A DNA stretch of 64,000 nt from Capsicum annuum (Eukaryota; Streptophyta; Magnoliopsida; Solanales; Solanaceae), in assembly GCF_002878395.1 (NCBI RefSeq), contig NW_025842280.1:130928-194927 (forward strand). The letters run 5' to 3'. The position numbers and the translations under genes are program-made. Each line of letters opens with the position of its first letter. Positions within the stretch are counted from its first letter, which is position 1. This document shows, in pieces, positions 44,892-54,552 of the stretch. Under the pieces are notes generated by a model. It ran no database searches, was not told the DNA's origin, and worked only from the letters and a program-made list of their open reading frames with translations.

Positions 44892-45542
44892 GCGTGTGTG
44901 ACACTTATTTTAGGCGCGTCCAGCCTATTAAATAACAAAAGTAAATGGTTAAAAACATTAAGGAAAAAGGCATCGTTTCCACCCCAAACTATAGTTGAAA
45001 AGTCGAATCCACACCTAAACTATATAAGTGACCTATTACACACCTTAACTATAAAAAGTGATACTTTTTAATGACGTGGTGCTAACGTGGCAGCGCGTGT
45101 AAAACACTACACCACATGCAAGTGGTGGTAGCCTGACAGGGTGTAAATAGTTTCACTTTTTTATAGTTTAGGTGTCTAATAGGTCACTAGTATAGTTTAG
45201 GTGTGGCTTCGACTTTTCGGTTATAGTTTGGGGTGGAAACGATGCCTTTTCCCTTTATTTTTTTACATATGAAATTTTTGAAACTACAAGATTAATGAAC
45301 ATTTTCGTGAACTCTACATATCTTTAATTAGTTTAAGATGATAAGATTCATAAGTTTGTTTTACATTCTTAAGTTTCCTGTAATGTTAATACCAGAAAAA
45401 CAAGTTAAAACGAAAGCATCCAGTAATGTTAATACCAGACAAACAAATTGAAACGAGGAGTATGTATATATAGCCCCCCAATATATCATTAAAAAGATTA
45501 CCTATATATATCAAGCTGATCAGTTGTAAATGTGTTGTATAG

Positions 45543-45801
45543 GGAGAGAATTATACGAAACATTTTAATGAACTAAAGAAGGAAATAAAGAATTTGATGA
45601 TGATGATGATTGAGGGATCAACAGAATTTAAAAAGTTGGAGCTAATTGAACATATACAAAGGCTCGGAGTGAGTTATCATTTCAAAGATGAAATTATACA
45701 AATTGTGAGAAACATAAACCAGTACACTCCAGGAGATTCATTATACTCCACAAATCTAAAATTTAGACTCTTGAGACAACATGGATTTCCAATCTCTCAA
45801 G
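45543..45801 (+). pseudogene. Terpene synthase (TPS-b) exon 2, copy C
   Basis: Acceptor TTGTATAG at 45535-45542, then an open frame [14 protein letters not shown], four Met from ATG codons in a row, [16 protein letters not shown], and [14 protein letters not shown], ending at the GT donor 45802. The blocks RLGVSYHF and [10 protein letters not shown] are diagnostic of terpene synthases (alpha-helical N-terminal barrel). It is 86 codons plus one base and joins exon 1 in phase 0 and exon 3 in phase 1. No stop inside. The run of ATG codons (ATGATGATGATG) is a small microsatellite. Confidence 0.9.
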
Positions 45802-46107
45802 GTGTGTAGCCCTTTCTTTGCCAAACTAATTTCAATTCCTTATGCTTTGTCATTTTTTTTTGTAGTATTCCTTTTTTTTTTAATTTTTGTTATTTCTTTT
45901 TTTTTTGAACTACTTTTATGTGATTTTCATCGACCTGATGATCTATCTGAAACAGCCTTTCTACCTTCAGGTTAGGGGTAATTAAGTTTTGCATAGACCT
46001 AGCCTCTCCAGACTCCACTTAATGGGATTACACCAACTATGTTGATGTTATAATTTCAATTCTTTCTCTGACTACAATTTACTAGTTTCTTCTTGTCTTT
46101 TGATTAG
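45802..46107 (+). other. Terpene synthase intron 2 with a degenerate SINE
   Basis: GT (45802) to AG (46106-46107), 306 bases. About 45931-46050 resembles the body and 3' end of the Solanaceae TS-type SINE: GAAACAGCCTTTCTACCTTC, a CAGACTCCACTT-ATGGGATTACA-C stretch and a TTG-containing tail. No clear target duplication; its A and B boxes are lost. Confidence 0.6.
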
Positions 46108-46220
46108 ACATATTGAATGATTTCAAGGATGAGAATGGCAATTTGAACCAACAAAGTATTTTTAAAGACACAAAAGGTCTGTTACAATTATATGAAGCTT
46201 CATTTCTCTCTACGAAACAT
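46108..46220 (+). pseudogene. Terpene synthase exon 3, left part
   Basis: After acceptor ATTAG, the frame (completed by the last base of exon 2) reads [16 protein letters not shown] and [16 protein letters not shown] with no stop. The pararetrovirus then begins (ATAGATCTATTTCAC). [12 protein letters not shown] is a conserved terpene synthase block. The exon continues at 54836, after 8.6 kb of viral DNA. Confidence 0.9.
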
Positions 46221-46280
46221 AGATCTATTTCACAAGTTATCCATAGATCTATTTCACAAGTTATCCGCACCCCCTACAAA

Positions 46281-46292
46281 TGGTATCAGAGC
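46281..46292 (+). promoter_or_regulatory. EPRV tRNA-Met primer binding site
   Basis: TGGTATCAGAGC, preceded by CACCCCCTACAAA. The same context recurs at the right edge of the insert, where only TGGTATC (54828-54834) is left before host DNA. Confidence 0.85.
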
Positions 46293-47616
46293 TCAGTTAT
46301 TTAAAAAATATAGTAGTAGCATACATGTTTGAATTTAGATTGGATTGGATTAATTATGAGAAGACCATTTAAAAACAGAGAAGCTTTTAGAAAAATTAAA
46401 GAATCTTTAATTAGTAATTATTCATAATATATAAGTCTAAATAAAACAAAATAAAACCCACAAAGATTAGCCTACCTAATTACCTTAATATCTAGTATTG
46501 AAGCAAAATTAATAATACATTTAAAATCTAGAAGAATGAGACACATACCACCTAATTATGATAAAATCAGATTTAGATATCCACCAAAATATTATAAATA
46601 TGGTTTAAATGAATAAAGTACAAAAATACAAAGAACTAAAATACAAATTATTTCTAAAAAACGTAAAGAATTAAAAATAAGAATAGAAAGACTACATTAT
46701 AATATATTTGCCGGAGTTAGTGAAAACTCAATAAATGCACAAAAAGATGAAATATCAAAATTAGAATCACAAATAGATAGTTTAGAATATATATATCAAC
46801 ATGAACTATTTACAATAAAATGAACAAAGAAAATTTATAATAGATGAAAAAATATATGAAAATCATGAAGGATTAAAAATAAAAATAGTATTTTCTAATC
46901 TAGGAAGAAGATATAAGAAAATAGGTGAACATTTATATCTAATGTTAGAAAAAAAAGAATTAAAATTAGAAGATAAATTGACAGCTATGGTAAGAATAGA
47001 AAGAGAAAATGAAGAAATAGATAGAAAAAATAAAACAACAAACTACAGAAGAAATACAAAAAATAGAAGAAACTAAAAATAGTAAGATTGCTGAATTAGA
47101 AAAAGAACTACAAATGTTAAAAGATTTGTATGAAGAAAGACAAAAAGAAAAGGAAGAAAAAGATAAAGAACAAAAATTACTAAACGAGATAAATCAATTT
47201 AAAGAAAAATTAAAAATAAAAATAAAGAAATAAAAAACAAGGAATAAGAAATAAATAATATAGATGTTGAACAGACAGATAATTATAATTCAGAACATAG
47301 TGAAACATATACAGAAATATTAAAAAATACAAAGATTTAGAAATCAATGAAAAACAAGAAGTAATTAATGAAGAAAACTTAGAAAATATCAACACAGAAA
47401 TCAATACTCTTGATAAAAAAAAGAAGATGAAAATATAATACCTAGAACATCAGAAATAAGAAAACCTACATATTATAAGAATAAGTTTAAAAGATATAAT
47501 CTAAAGAATGAATATGACAAATGGACACCAAAACAAATAGTTAATAAAAATTATAACTTTTTAGACTTGACTGTGTAATAGATACAGAAAAAATAATATA
47601 ATTATGGATAGAATAT
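46293..47616 (+). pseudogene. EPRV leader end and first ORF (K/E-rich, coiled-coil), broken
   Basis: After ~320 bases of untranslated sequence, the frame starts near 46612 (MNKVQKYKELK). It continues in pieces to about 47575, with long runs of Lys, Glu, Asn and Ile (for example LEKELQMLKDLYEERQKEKE near 47095-47155), a probable coiled coil. Stops and frameshifts are frequent. The inverted copy shows the same N-terminus (19669 and 19333). Function unknown to me; a virion-associated or aphid-transmission-type role is only a guess from position. Confidence 0.55.
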
Positions 47617-48597
47617 ATGACAAAACAATTATTAGATAATAATATAAACATAACAGATGCACCAGAATATATAGAAAGAACACTAATAGGAACAATGAAA
47701 TTATGTTTTTCAAATTTAACTAAAAATAGCAAGAAGATATTAAGAACTAATAAACCTACAGAAGGAACATCATCAACAACAACTAAACTAACACCTATAG
47801 AATTATTAAAAAAATATGAAACCACTATAAAAGATGAATTTGGTAGTATGACAACAATAGAAGAAGAACAAAATGAAGAAAAAGATACAAATAAGAATTT
47901 AATGTTAAAATTAGCAATATGTAATATGTGTTATATAGATGAATATACTTGCGCATTTAAAGAATATTATTACAAAGGAAAATATAATATAGAAGAAAGT
48001 AAAGAAATAAGAAAATTATATTTTAATAAATTACACAAACCATTTAGTTCAAAAATAATAAAGAGTTGGGAAGAAGCAAAAATAGTAGATACTCTAGGAG
48101 CAAGAATAAAATTTTTACAACAATGGTATAGAAACTTATGTGAAAAATATAGAGAAGAATTAAAAATAGAAAAAACATTGATAAGAAATTTAACATGTTG
48201 CAAAGATAAAATAGCACCCCAATTCAGATGCGAAGAAAGATATTATAAGAAAAGAAAAAGACATAAGAAATATAAAAAATCAAAATATAAATACAAGAAA
48301 CCAAGAAAAAGATTTTATGTAAAAAATTATAAATATAAAAGGCCATATAGAAAAAAGAAATCTATAAAAGAATGTACTTGCTATAATTGTGGAAAATTAG
48401 GACATTTAGCTAGAGATTGTAAATTACCTAAAAATCCAAAAAATAAACAAATATCAGAAATAAAAATAGAAAATACAGAATATATGCAGATAGATTATAT
48501 AGATTATGAATTAGAAAGTGAGGCTAGTATATATGAAATTTTAGAAAATGAAACAGATAATGAAATAGATAGTGAAATAGATGAATCAAATGACTAA
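47617..48597 (+). CDS. EPRV coat protein
   Basis: An intact 326-codon frame. Residues ~1-190 form the capsid-like region (with NLCEKYREEL near residue 170-180). A strongly basic Lys/Arg/Tyr stretch follows (about 205-245), then a CCHC zinc knuckle CYNCGKLGHLARDC (48379-48420) and an acidic C-terminal tail (SEIDESND). Knuckle plus basic arm plus acidic tail is the classic caulimovirid coat protein layout, for packaging pregenomic RNA. It is the only large intact ORF in this integrant. Its end overlaps the first ATG of the movement protein region (48581). Expression from the host genome is not implied. Confidence 0.85.
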   Translation: MTKQLLDNNINITDAPEYIERTLIGTMKLCFSNLTKNSKKILRTNKPTEGTSSTTTKLTPIELLKKYETTIKDEFGSMTTIEEEQNEEKDTNKNLMLKLAICNMCYIDEYTCAFKEYYYKGKYNIEESKEIRKLYFNKLHKPFSSKIIKSWEEAKIVDTLGARIKFLQQWYRNLCEKYREELKIEKTLIRNLTCCKDKIAPQFRCEERYYKKRKRHKKYKKSKYKYKKPRKRFYVKNYKYKRPYRKKKSIKECTCYNCGKLGHLARDCKLPKNPKNKQISEIKIENTEYMQIDYIDYELESEASIYEILENETDNEIDSEIDESND

Positions 48598-49523
48598 AGA
48601 AGATATAAAAATAATAACAAAGGAAGAATATTTAAATGATGAAGGAACAGACCAAAAAATAATATTTGACTGTAACATATTTAATGAAATGAAAGGAAAA
48701 GAATTAGACTAAAGTGTAGAAAAAATATTTAAAATATATATTTACTAGGAAAAAAGAAGAATATTATGTAGTAAGTCAAAAGAAACATGTAATAGAATGT
48801 AGATATGCAAAAAGTAAAGCTAGTATACCACTAGTAACAAAAAGAATAATTAATAAAGAGATAAACGATATAAAAAGTAGAAACCCAATAAAATATGTAC
48901 ACCTTGGAGGTACAGAGATATTAATAAAAACATGTTTTAGAGAAGGAATAGATACACCAATAGAATTATATTTAGCAGATGATAGAATTATAAAACCTAT
49001 AGAAAAAAGCATAACAACTGCCATAAAAGGAAATTTAATATACCAAAAATTTAAATTTATAATAAGTGCAAATTATTCAGTAGCAGTAACAGATAAAAAT
49101 ATAGATAAATCATTAGTATTATATTGGAAAATATCTGAAATAGAATTAACCCCAGGAAGTAAAATATTTATAGCAAGATGCAAAAATTTATATGTATTAA
49201 CAACAAAACATAAAATAATAGAAAAAAATAAGATTAACAAAATACGAATAGAAAGTCCATTCGAACAAATTGTAAAAACAATAGATAATAATGATTATAG
49301 CTATAGAGACATAGATATAGAAGAAAATTTAGAAATAATAAACGATAGAATAAGTACAACGAAAAGAATAGCTGATGAAAAACCAGAATCATCAAGCTCA
49401 TCAAAAAGAACAAGTTATGAAACAAATTCAACAAATAATTTAAACCAATATTACATAATAGGAAAGGTAAATGAAAAAGAATATTTAATACTCTTAATAC
49501 AGTACAAGAAGAAAATTATATAG
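48581..49523 (+). pseudogene. EPRV movement protein (30K superfamily), broken
   Basis: Begins at ATG 48581 or 48590, overlapping the coat protein end, and stops at TAA 48710. The rest of the domain lies in another frame, open from 48720 to TAG 49521 (267 codons) but without a single ATG, which is why simple ORF scans miss it. It includes YVHLGGTEILIKTCFREGID (near 48890-48950), then PIELYLADDRI, the conserved core of caulimovirid movement proteins that dilate plasmodesmata for cell-to-cell spread. A Ser-rich segment follows (PESSSSSKRTS). A separating stop/frameshift region is at 48710-48720. Confidence 0.8.
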
Positions 49524-49805
49524 CAAAATATCTAGTAAAAAATGAAGAAATAAAAACTGATAATGATATATGCCCAGATCTACCAAGAAGTTTAATAAAT
49601 AGTAAAAATATAGCAGAAAAAATAATAATAATAGGAATTAGAAAAATAAAAATAGAATTTGAAGTAAAGGAAGAAATGCAAAAAGCAGACATAATATTAG
49701 GAATAAAATGACTAGAACAAGTAAAACCATATAATATAGAACATACACAATTAACCTTAACATATAACAGAGAGAAGTTATTCTTAAAAAGAGCCTTAAC
49801 ATAAA
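49496..49805 (+). pseudogene. EPRV retropepsin-like segment between movement protein and protease
   Basis: In a frame different from the preceding movement protein, the reading from 49496 starts NTVQEENYIAKYL and later contains KADIILGIK (about 49684-49708), cut by TGA after K. The spacing of an NT-x-x-x-x-NYI segment and an ILG motif resembles a retropepsin in which the catalytic Asp has become Asn. It precedes a second, more typical protease at 49806. It may be the C-terminal part of the movement protein ORF. Low certainty. Confidence 0.35.
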
Positions 49806-50130
49806 ATGAAAATATATGTATTAATGAAGATAGTAGTAGAAGGATATTACAGCAGATATTATACGCCTATGATAGATACAAGAGCAGAAGCTAATTTATG
49901 TAGATATAATTGCTTACCAGAAAGCAAATGGGATAAATTAAAAACACCAATAATAGTTAAAGGATTTAATAATGAAGGAAGCTTAATTACTTATAAAGCT
50001 AGGAATGTAAAAATACAAGTATGAGATAAGATATTAACAATAGAAGAAATTTATAATTATGAACTAACATCAACAGATATACTTTTAGGGATGCCGTTTT
50101 TAGATAAATATACCCACATATAATAACTAG
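49806..50130 (+). pseudogene. EPRV aspartic protease
   Basis: The frame from ATG 49806 reads through MIDTRAEANLC (49869-49901), the retropepsin active site with the usual DTGA changed to DTRA (catalytic Asp 49875-49877 kept, Gly replaced by Arg). It ends at TGA 50024. The second half of the fold continues in the same frame with TSTDILLGMPFLDKY (about 50068-50112). In living relatives the protease matures the capsid and polymerase. Confidence 0.75.
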
Positions 50131-51736
50131 AACAGATTGGTGGTTTACAACACCATGTAAACAGAAAGTAAGAGCAAAAAGAGTTAATAATAAAATAAGA
50201 AAGAAAACTGATTGAATAAAAGGAAGTGAAAAAATTATACAAAAGTTAGAAAATATAAAAACATACTGAAGATACAATAGAACTAGTCGTATTTTCGATA
50301 AATAAAACAGAAATAACTATATTTTCAATAAAAAGGATAGAAATAATTAAGAAAAAATTCGAACAATTATATAGTGAAGATTCATTAAAAGGATGGGAAA
50401 AATATAAAACTACTATAAAAATTGAATTAATAGATAAAAATAGCATAATAACCTAGAAACCATTAACATATAATTTTGACTATTTAAAAGAATTTAAAAT
50501 TCATATAGATGAATTATTAGAAAAATAATACATACAAAAAAGTAATAGTAAACATAATAGTCCAGCATTTATAGTAAATAAACATAGTGAACAAAAAAGA
50601 GGAAAAAGTAGAATGGTTATTGACTATAGAAATTTAAATGCAAAGACTATGACATATAATTATCCAATACCAAATAAGATATTAAAAATAAGATACAGGG
50701 ATATAATTATTTTAGTAAATTCAATTGTAAATCAGGATTTTACCATTTAAAGTTAGAAGAAGAATCGAAAGAATTAACCGTATTTGCAGTACCACAAGGA
50801 TTTTATGAATGGAACGTATTGCCATTTGGATATAAAAATGCACCAGGTAGATATCAACATTTTATAGATAGTTATTTTAAACAGTTATCTAATTGTATAG
50901 TATACATAGATGATATATTATTATATACAAAAACTAAAGAAAAACATTTAAAATTATTAGGACAATTTACAGATATAATAGAAAAATCGGGAATAAGTGT
51001 AAGTGAAAAGAAAGCTGAAATTCTGAAAAATCAGATAGGATTTTTAGGAATACAAATAGATAAGAGTGGAGTAAAAATGCAACAACATATAGTACAAAAA
51101 ATAATAAATTCGAAAGAAGAATTAGATACAAAAAAGAAATTACGATCATTTTTAGGATTAGTAAACCAAATAAGGGAATATATTCCAAAATTAGTAGAAA
51201 CTTTAAAACCACTACAGAAAAAATTAAAAAAGGATGTAGAATATAACTATAATGAAGAAGATAAAAAACAAGTTCAGAAAATAAAATTACTTTGTAAAGA
51301 ATTACCAAAACTACAATTTCCAGATGAAAATAGAAAATTTATATATATAGTAGAAGCAGATACTAGTGAATGTAGTGATGGAAGAGTACTTAAATATAGA
51401 TATGAAGCAGAAAAATTAGAACACCATTGTAGATACTACTCAGGTACATTCAATGAAACAGAAATAAAATGGGAAATAAATAGGAAAGAATTATGTTCAT
51501 TATATAAATTTTTGTTAGCATTTGAGCCATATATTGTATATAACAAGTTTATTGTACAAACGGATAATGCACAGGTACGCTGGTGGTTAACAAACAAAAT
51601 ACAAAATTCAGTTATAGCAAAAGAGATTCGGAGACTAGTCTTGAATATATTAAATTTCACATTTATAATTGAAGTAATTAGTACTAACAAAAATGTTATT
51701 GCAGATTACATATCAAGACAAAGCTACACAGACTGA
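50131..51736 (+). pseudogene. EPRV reverse transcriptase-RNase H
   Basis: The N-terminal part is broken (KSRMVIDYRNLNAKTM near 50612-50660; frame change near 50690). From 50819 a 305-codon frame is open: MPFGYKNAPGRYQHF, the catalytic YIDD at 50903-50914, thumb/connection, then RNase H (VEADTSECSDGRVL, WEINRKELCSLYKFL and VQTDNAQVRWW) to the stop at 51736. The polymerase copies pregenomic RNA into viral DNA in the cytoplasm. The catalytic residues seen in the open part are intact; the N-terminus is not. The last 44 bases overlap the next ORF. Confidence 0.88.
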
Positions 51737-52882
51737 TATGATAAAAGAGGATACTCTAGAAAAGATATTCAACACCCTAACTACGCTTTCAATGAAAGTA
51801 GACAGTATGGGTAACGAAATAGAAAAGCTAACTCAGCAGTGTGCAGAGCTATGTCGATCGGAAGACATTAAAGTTCCGGAGCTAGAAGGAGACGATGGGA
51901 CACTCCATAAAACCTATAACGTTTATCAATCTACTTCTGTAGGTACAAGCAAAGGAGTTAGGAAAAACACAAATATGAACCTAAACAAGCTATTTGATAA
52001 ACCATATATACCAAATACATCAAAAGATCCCATGTTTATACCCCCACAAATTACCACATACCGAGATAGTTTAAACAAAGACAAAAAGATTTACAACTAC
52101 ACAGCCCAGACATATATAGAAAATATATACAATGTACAAGCCTTTTAAATACTAACCCCAGAGCTATAAACATCCAAGAACCAGATACAAACTATATAAC
52201 CCAAAGATTAACCTGATATAATAAGCTAATTGCTTTACCTAAAATCAAACCAAGTCTAGTTAAAACTTGCTATGAATATGGACTACTCAGTACTGTATAT
52301 ACCTCTGAAGGAAATGAGATATCCACTATACTGGAAATATATGAAGCATTTAGCATTTTTAAAAGAATAACCAAAGGTACCCTATTTTTTATAAAAATTT
52401 ACACGGCACCAGCAGAGATATTATATGATGAAGTTAAAAAACCCATACAAGTTGTAAAGATAGGAATGACACGAGATATGATTATACCACAAGATATTAT
52501 TCCATAACTAGAAATACCTAGAATTGAGATACCAAAATTTTATGCGAATAAGAGGATTATCGGACTATCTACAATTTTCCAAGAGCTAGCAAACACATAT
52601 CGCAACCAAAATCCCATATGGAGTTATTATTCAAAAAATCATGTACTAATATATTCAAATTCAAAGGAATTATGAGAAACAGATATGGAAACTATTAGGC
52701 AATGGATTCTGACATTGCTCAAACCAGAGACAGAACCTATCGCGAGAGCTATCAGAGAAAAATTTATTTCATAAGAATTATTAACTAGATATTGCAAGAC
52801 AATTGGACATAAATATCCAGATCATAAATGTTCAAAATGTAATGTAGGAGATAATGATATCCCAGAAGTTCAGCTAGAATAG
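51693..52882 (+). pseudogene. EPRV ORF downstream of RT (possible transactivator/inclusion-body protein)
   Basis: Open 51693-52148 (151 codons, with a heptad-like region KIFNTLTTLSMKVDSMGNEI), then continued to TAG 52880 across several stops: CYEYGLLSTVYTSEGNE, RITKGTLFF-I, a Lys/Ile-rich part, and a Cys/His end (YPDHKCSKC). The inverted copy has the same end (YPDHQCSRC). By position it corresponds to the caulimovirus transactivator/inclusion protein; without a clear signature the name stays tentative. Confidence 0.5.
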
Positions 52883-53015
52883 AAGAAAAATCAACCAAGA
52901 AGATAAGAACGCCAGCTGGAAGATACAAGATAAGAAGCAATAATGGAGATATGGAAAAGCAGAAAATACGACAACGAGAAGATATCAGCGGAGTAATAAT
53001 AAAAGACAAGCTATT

Positions 53016-53050
53016 AAATTGTGAAAGCGACATGTAAACTTTCACAATTT
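53016..53050 (+). promoter_or_regulatory. Perfect 12-bp inverted repeat upstream of the EPRV promoter
   Basis: AAATTGTGAAAG (53016-53027), an 11-base loop and CTTTCACAATTT (53039-53050). It lies after the last large ORF and ~165 bases before the TATA box. It could be a regulatory-protein site or an RNA hairpin. I did not find it in the inverted copy. Confidence 0.5.
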
Positions 53051-53213
53051 GCTTTACGTAAATTATTGAAACCTTTTGTATATGTTTTTGACTATTATTA
53101 GTCTAGGAATTAATTACTTTTGTCTTATTAGGAGACTTTTTGTAAAGTAAAGTAGATTAGGTAGATAATTTTAGAAACGTGTAAAAAATAGGAATACTCT
53201 TGTGAAGTTTCAG

Positions 53214-53225
53214 TCTATAAATAAG
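53214..53225 (+). promoter_or_regulatory. EPRV pregenomic RNA promoter TATA box
   Basis: TCTATAAATAAG is followed by GTTGAAGCAAAAACTCTCTC, shared with the inverted copy at 16330-16380. It is the only good TATA box after the last large ORF and marks the likely start of the pregenomic RNA. Confidence 0.65.
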
Positions 53226-53740
53226 ATGAACTGAAGGCTTGTGTTGAAGCAAAAACTCTCTCTTGTCCACAACAAATATTTTGCTTAATTATTAAAAAAC
53301 AGGTATATTTCAATGGCAAAAGCTATGGAGGAACAAACCTTAGAAATGTCAAACCTACCCGAATAGGTATATTTATTTATGATTATGAATAGCTAAATTC
53401 ATAATTCCCAACAATCATGGTATGATAAAATAAATTTATGTTAGTTACTTTATAGTATAATTATTCGAAGAATAATTTGTTAAGAAGTTTATTAACAAAG
53501 TGGAAAAGGAGAAAAATCCCTAAGAACTATGTCATCCTAAAGGTGAAACCAATGAGGCAAGAAGCTGTGGTGGGGAGTAACCAGAGTAGAGGCGTTATTT
53601 AAGGGAAAAATATCCAGATTACCATGCTAATAGTGACCGAAGAACATGTTATTTAAGAATAATCTAGTATATAGTAATCTAAGATGACCATATTTTGTTA
53701 TGTACATGATTAAAGGGAATATTTTGAAAAGAGCAATTTT

Positions 53741-53938
53741 ATGAAAATGAATAATTATTTATCTGATGTAATGGTAGATAAATTTAAAATACTTATTTTG
53801 TATGTGATTAAGGATATAGGAATAATAGATATAAGGAAAATCATATTAGAAAAAATATTAGGTAAAGATTATATAGCTAGAATAAATTACATACCACACT
53901 TACCTAATTACTCTTATAAATACCTATATACACATTAA
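53741..53938 (+). CDS. EPRV small ORF A1
   Basis: A 65-codon intact frame, with the A-family core KFKILILYVIKDIGIIDIRK and tail YIPHLPNYSYKYL. Homologous to 15652-15879 of the inverted copy. It ends two bases before the ATG of B1. First of five small ORFs in a row. Function not recognised. Confidence 0.5.
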   Translation: MKMNNYLSDVMVDKFKILILYVIKDIGIIDIRKIILEKILGKDYIARINYIPHLPNYSYKYLYTH

Positions 53939-53940
53939 CT

Positions 53941-54078
53941 ATGATAAACTATGTATATTTAAAATTTTGGAAAATAGATATAAAATATATACAATTTCTT
54001 AGTAAAAATAGAAAAGAGTTAATAAGATTAAAACAAACAACTACAAAATATTATAATAAAATATTTAGTCAATTTTAA
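53941..54078 (+). CDS. EPRV small ORF B1 (shortened, in frame)
   Basis: A 45-codon frame, MINYVYLKFWK ... IRLKQTTTKYYNKIF. Compared with the inverted copy (68 codons, 15449-15655) it lacks 23 codons internally, yet the frame is kept. Its stop TAA is followed at once by the ATG of A2. Too short for common gene-calling limits. Confidence 0.45.
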   Translation: MINYVYLKFWKIDIKYIQFLSKNRKELIRLKQTTTKYYNKIFSQF

Positions 54079-54246
54079 ATGATAGATAATTTTAAAGTCT
54101 CAATCTTATATATACTTAGAGATATAGAAATTATATATATTAAGAGAATAATATTAGAAAAAGTATTAGACTATGAAATTGAAACTATAAATTGGATAGC
54201 ACAGTTATATCTGGATAATTACCCAGATGGATATTATTCAGATTAA
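54079..54246 (+). CDS. EPRV small ORF A2
   Basis: A 55-codon intact frame: VSILYILRDIEIIYIKRIIL, then a Trp/Tyr/Asp-rich tail (NWIAQLYLDNYPDGYY). Paralogue of A1 (shared L-ILY-(I/L)-(K/R)D-I-II-I-(K/R)-IILEK-L). The inverted copy has a single-base frameshift at the matching place, so intactness here shows the ancestral ORF. Confidence 0.5.
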   Translation: MIDNFKVSILYILRDIEIIYIKRIILEKVLDYEIETINWIAQLYLDNYPDGYYSD

Positions 54247-54249
54247 GAA

Positions 54250-54551
54250 ATGTTAGAATAGATTAGAAAAACTAGAGAAAATCAAGATAATATAAATAAA
54301 GAAATTAATTATAGAAACCGAATTAGAAAAATAATGGAGAATCTAAAAGCAAAATTAATATGGATATAAGAAACCTTAGAAAATTTAGGAAAAAGTACAT
54401 GTGATAGTTTATATAATTTAAAAAACTCGCTACGAGAAGAACAACACAAGATAATAAATAACATTGAAAATCTAGAATTAGATATACATTACAGTACAAT
54501 TAGGATAATTATTATACAGAAATCTGTAACTCTGCAATTACTACAGGATAA
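54250..54551 (+). pseudogene. EPRV small ORF C, broken
   Basis: ATG three bases after the A2 stop, then TAG at codon 4 (54259) and a further in-frame TAA (near 54367). It is otherwise colinear with the intact 100-codon ORF at 14974-15276. Confidence 0.5.
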
Positions 54552-54552
54552 A

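Larger units (their letters stand above)
28859..45254. mobile_element. TIR elements of one family: left copy split by Tat, right copy complete
   Basis: The sequence GGAAAAGGCATC-TTTCCACCCC starts at 28859 and again at 44962; its inverse ends at 45253. The right copy, 44961-45254 (294 bp), is a near-perfect fold-back with TTA on both sides (44958-44960 and 45255-45257), fitting a PIF/Harbinger-like MITE. The left copy (28859-28998, resuming at 44897) holds the Tat element and lacks its own right terminus. Arms share CCACACCTAAA-TATATAAGTG and CCTATTACACACC. Confidence 0.65.
28784..45460. mobile_element. Stowaway-like MITE 3, split by later insertions
   Basis: The left terminus (CCATTTCAGTTTGTTTGTTT after TACACTTT) and the right terminus (read from 45460 on the minus strand: CTCCTCGTTTCAATTTGTTT) form an inverted repeat, with TA on both outer sides (28782-28783, 45461-45462). 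MITE-proper sequence is 28784-28858 and 45255-45460. It includes a 41-bp tandem repeat at about 45379-45456 (CAGTAATGTTAATACCAGA twice). Confidence 0.65.
28505..45542 (+). other. Terpene synthase intron 1, swollen by nested transposons
   Basis: Begins GTACTTG and ends TTGTATAG. Intron-proper sequence is 28505-28783 and 45461-45542; the rest is inserted DNA (a Stowaway-like MITE holding a TIR element holding a Tat retrotransposon). Without the insertions the intron would be about 360 bases, a normal size for this gene family. Confidence 0.8.
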
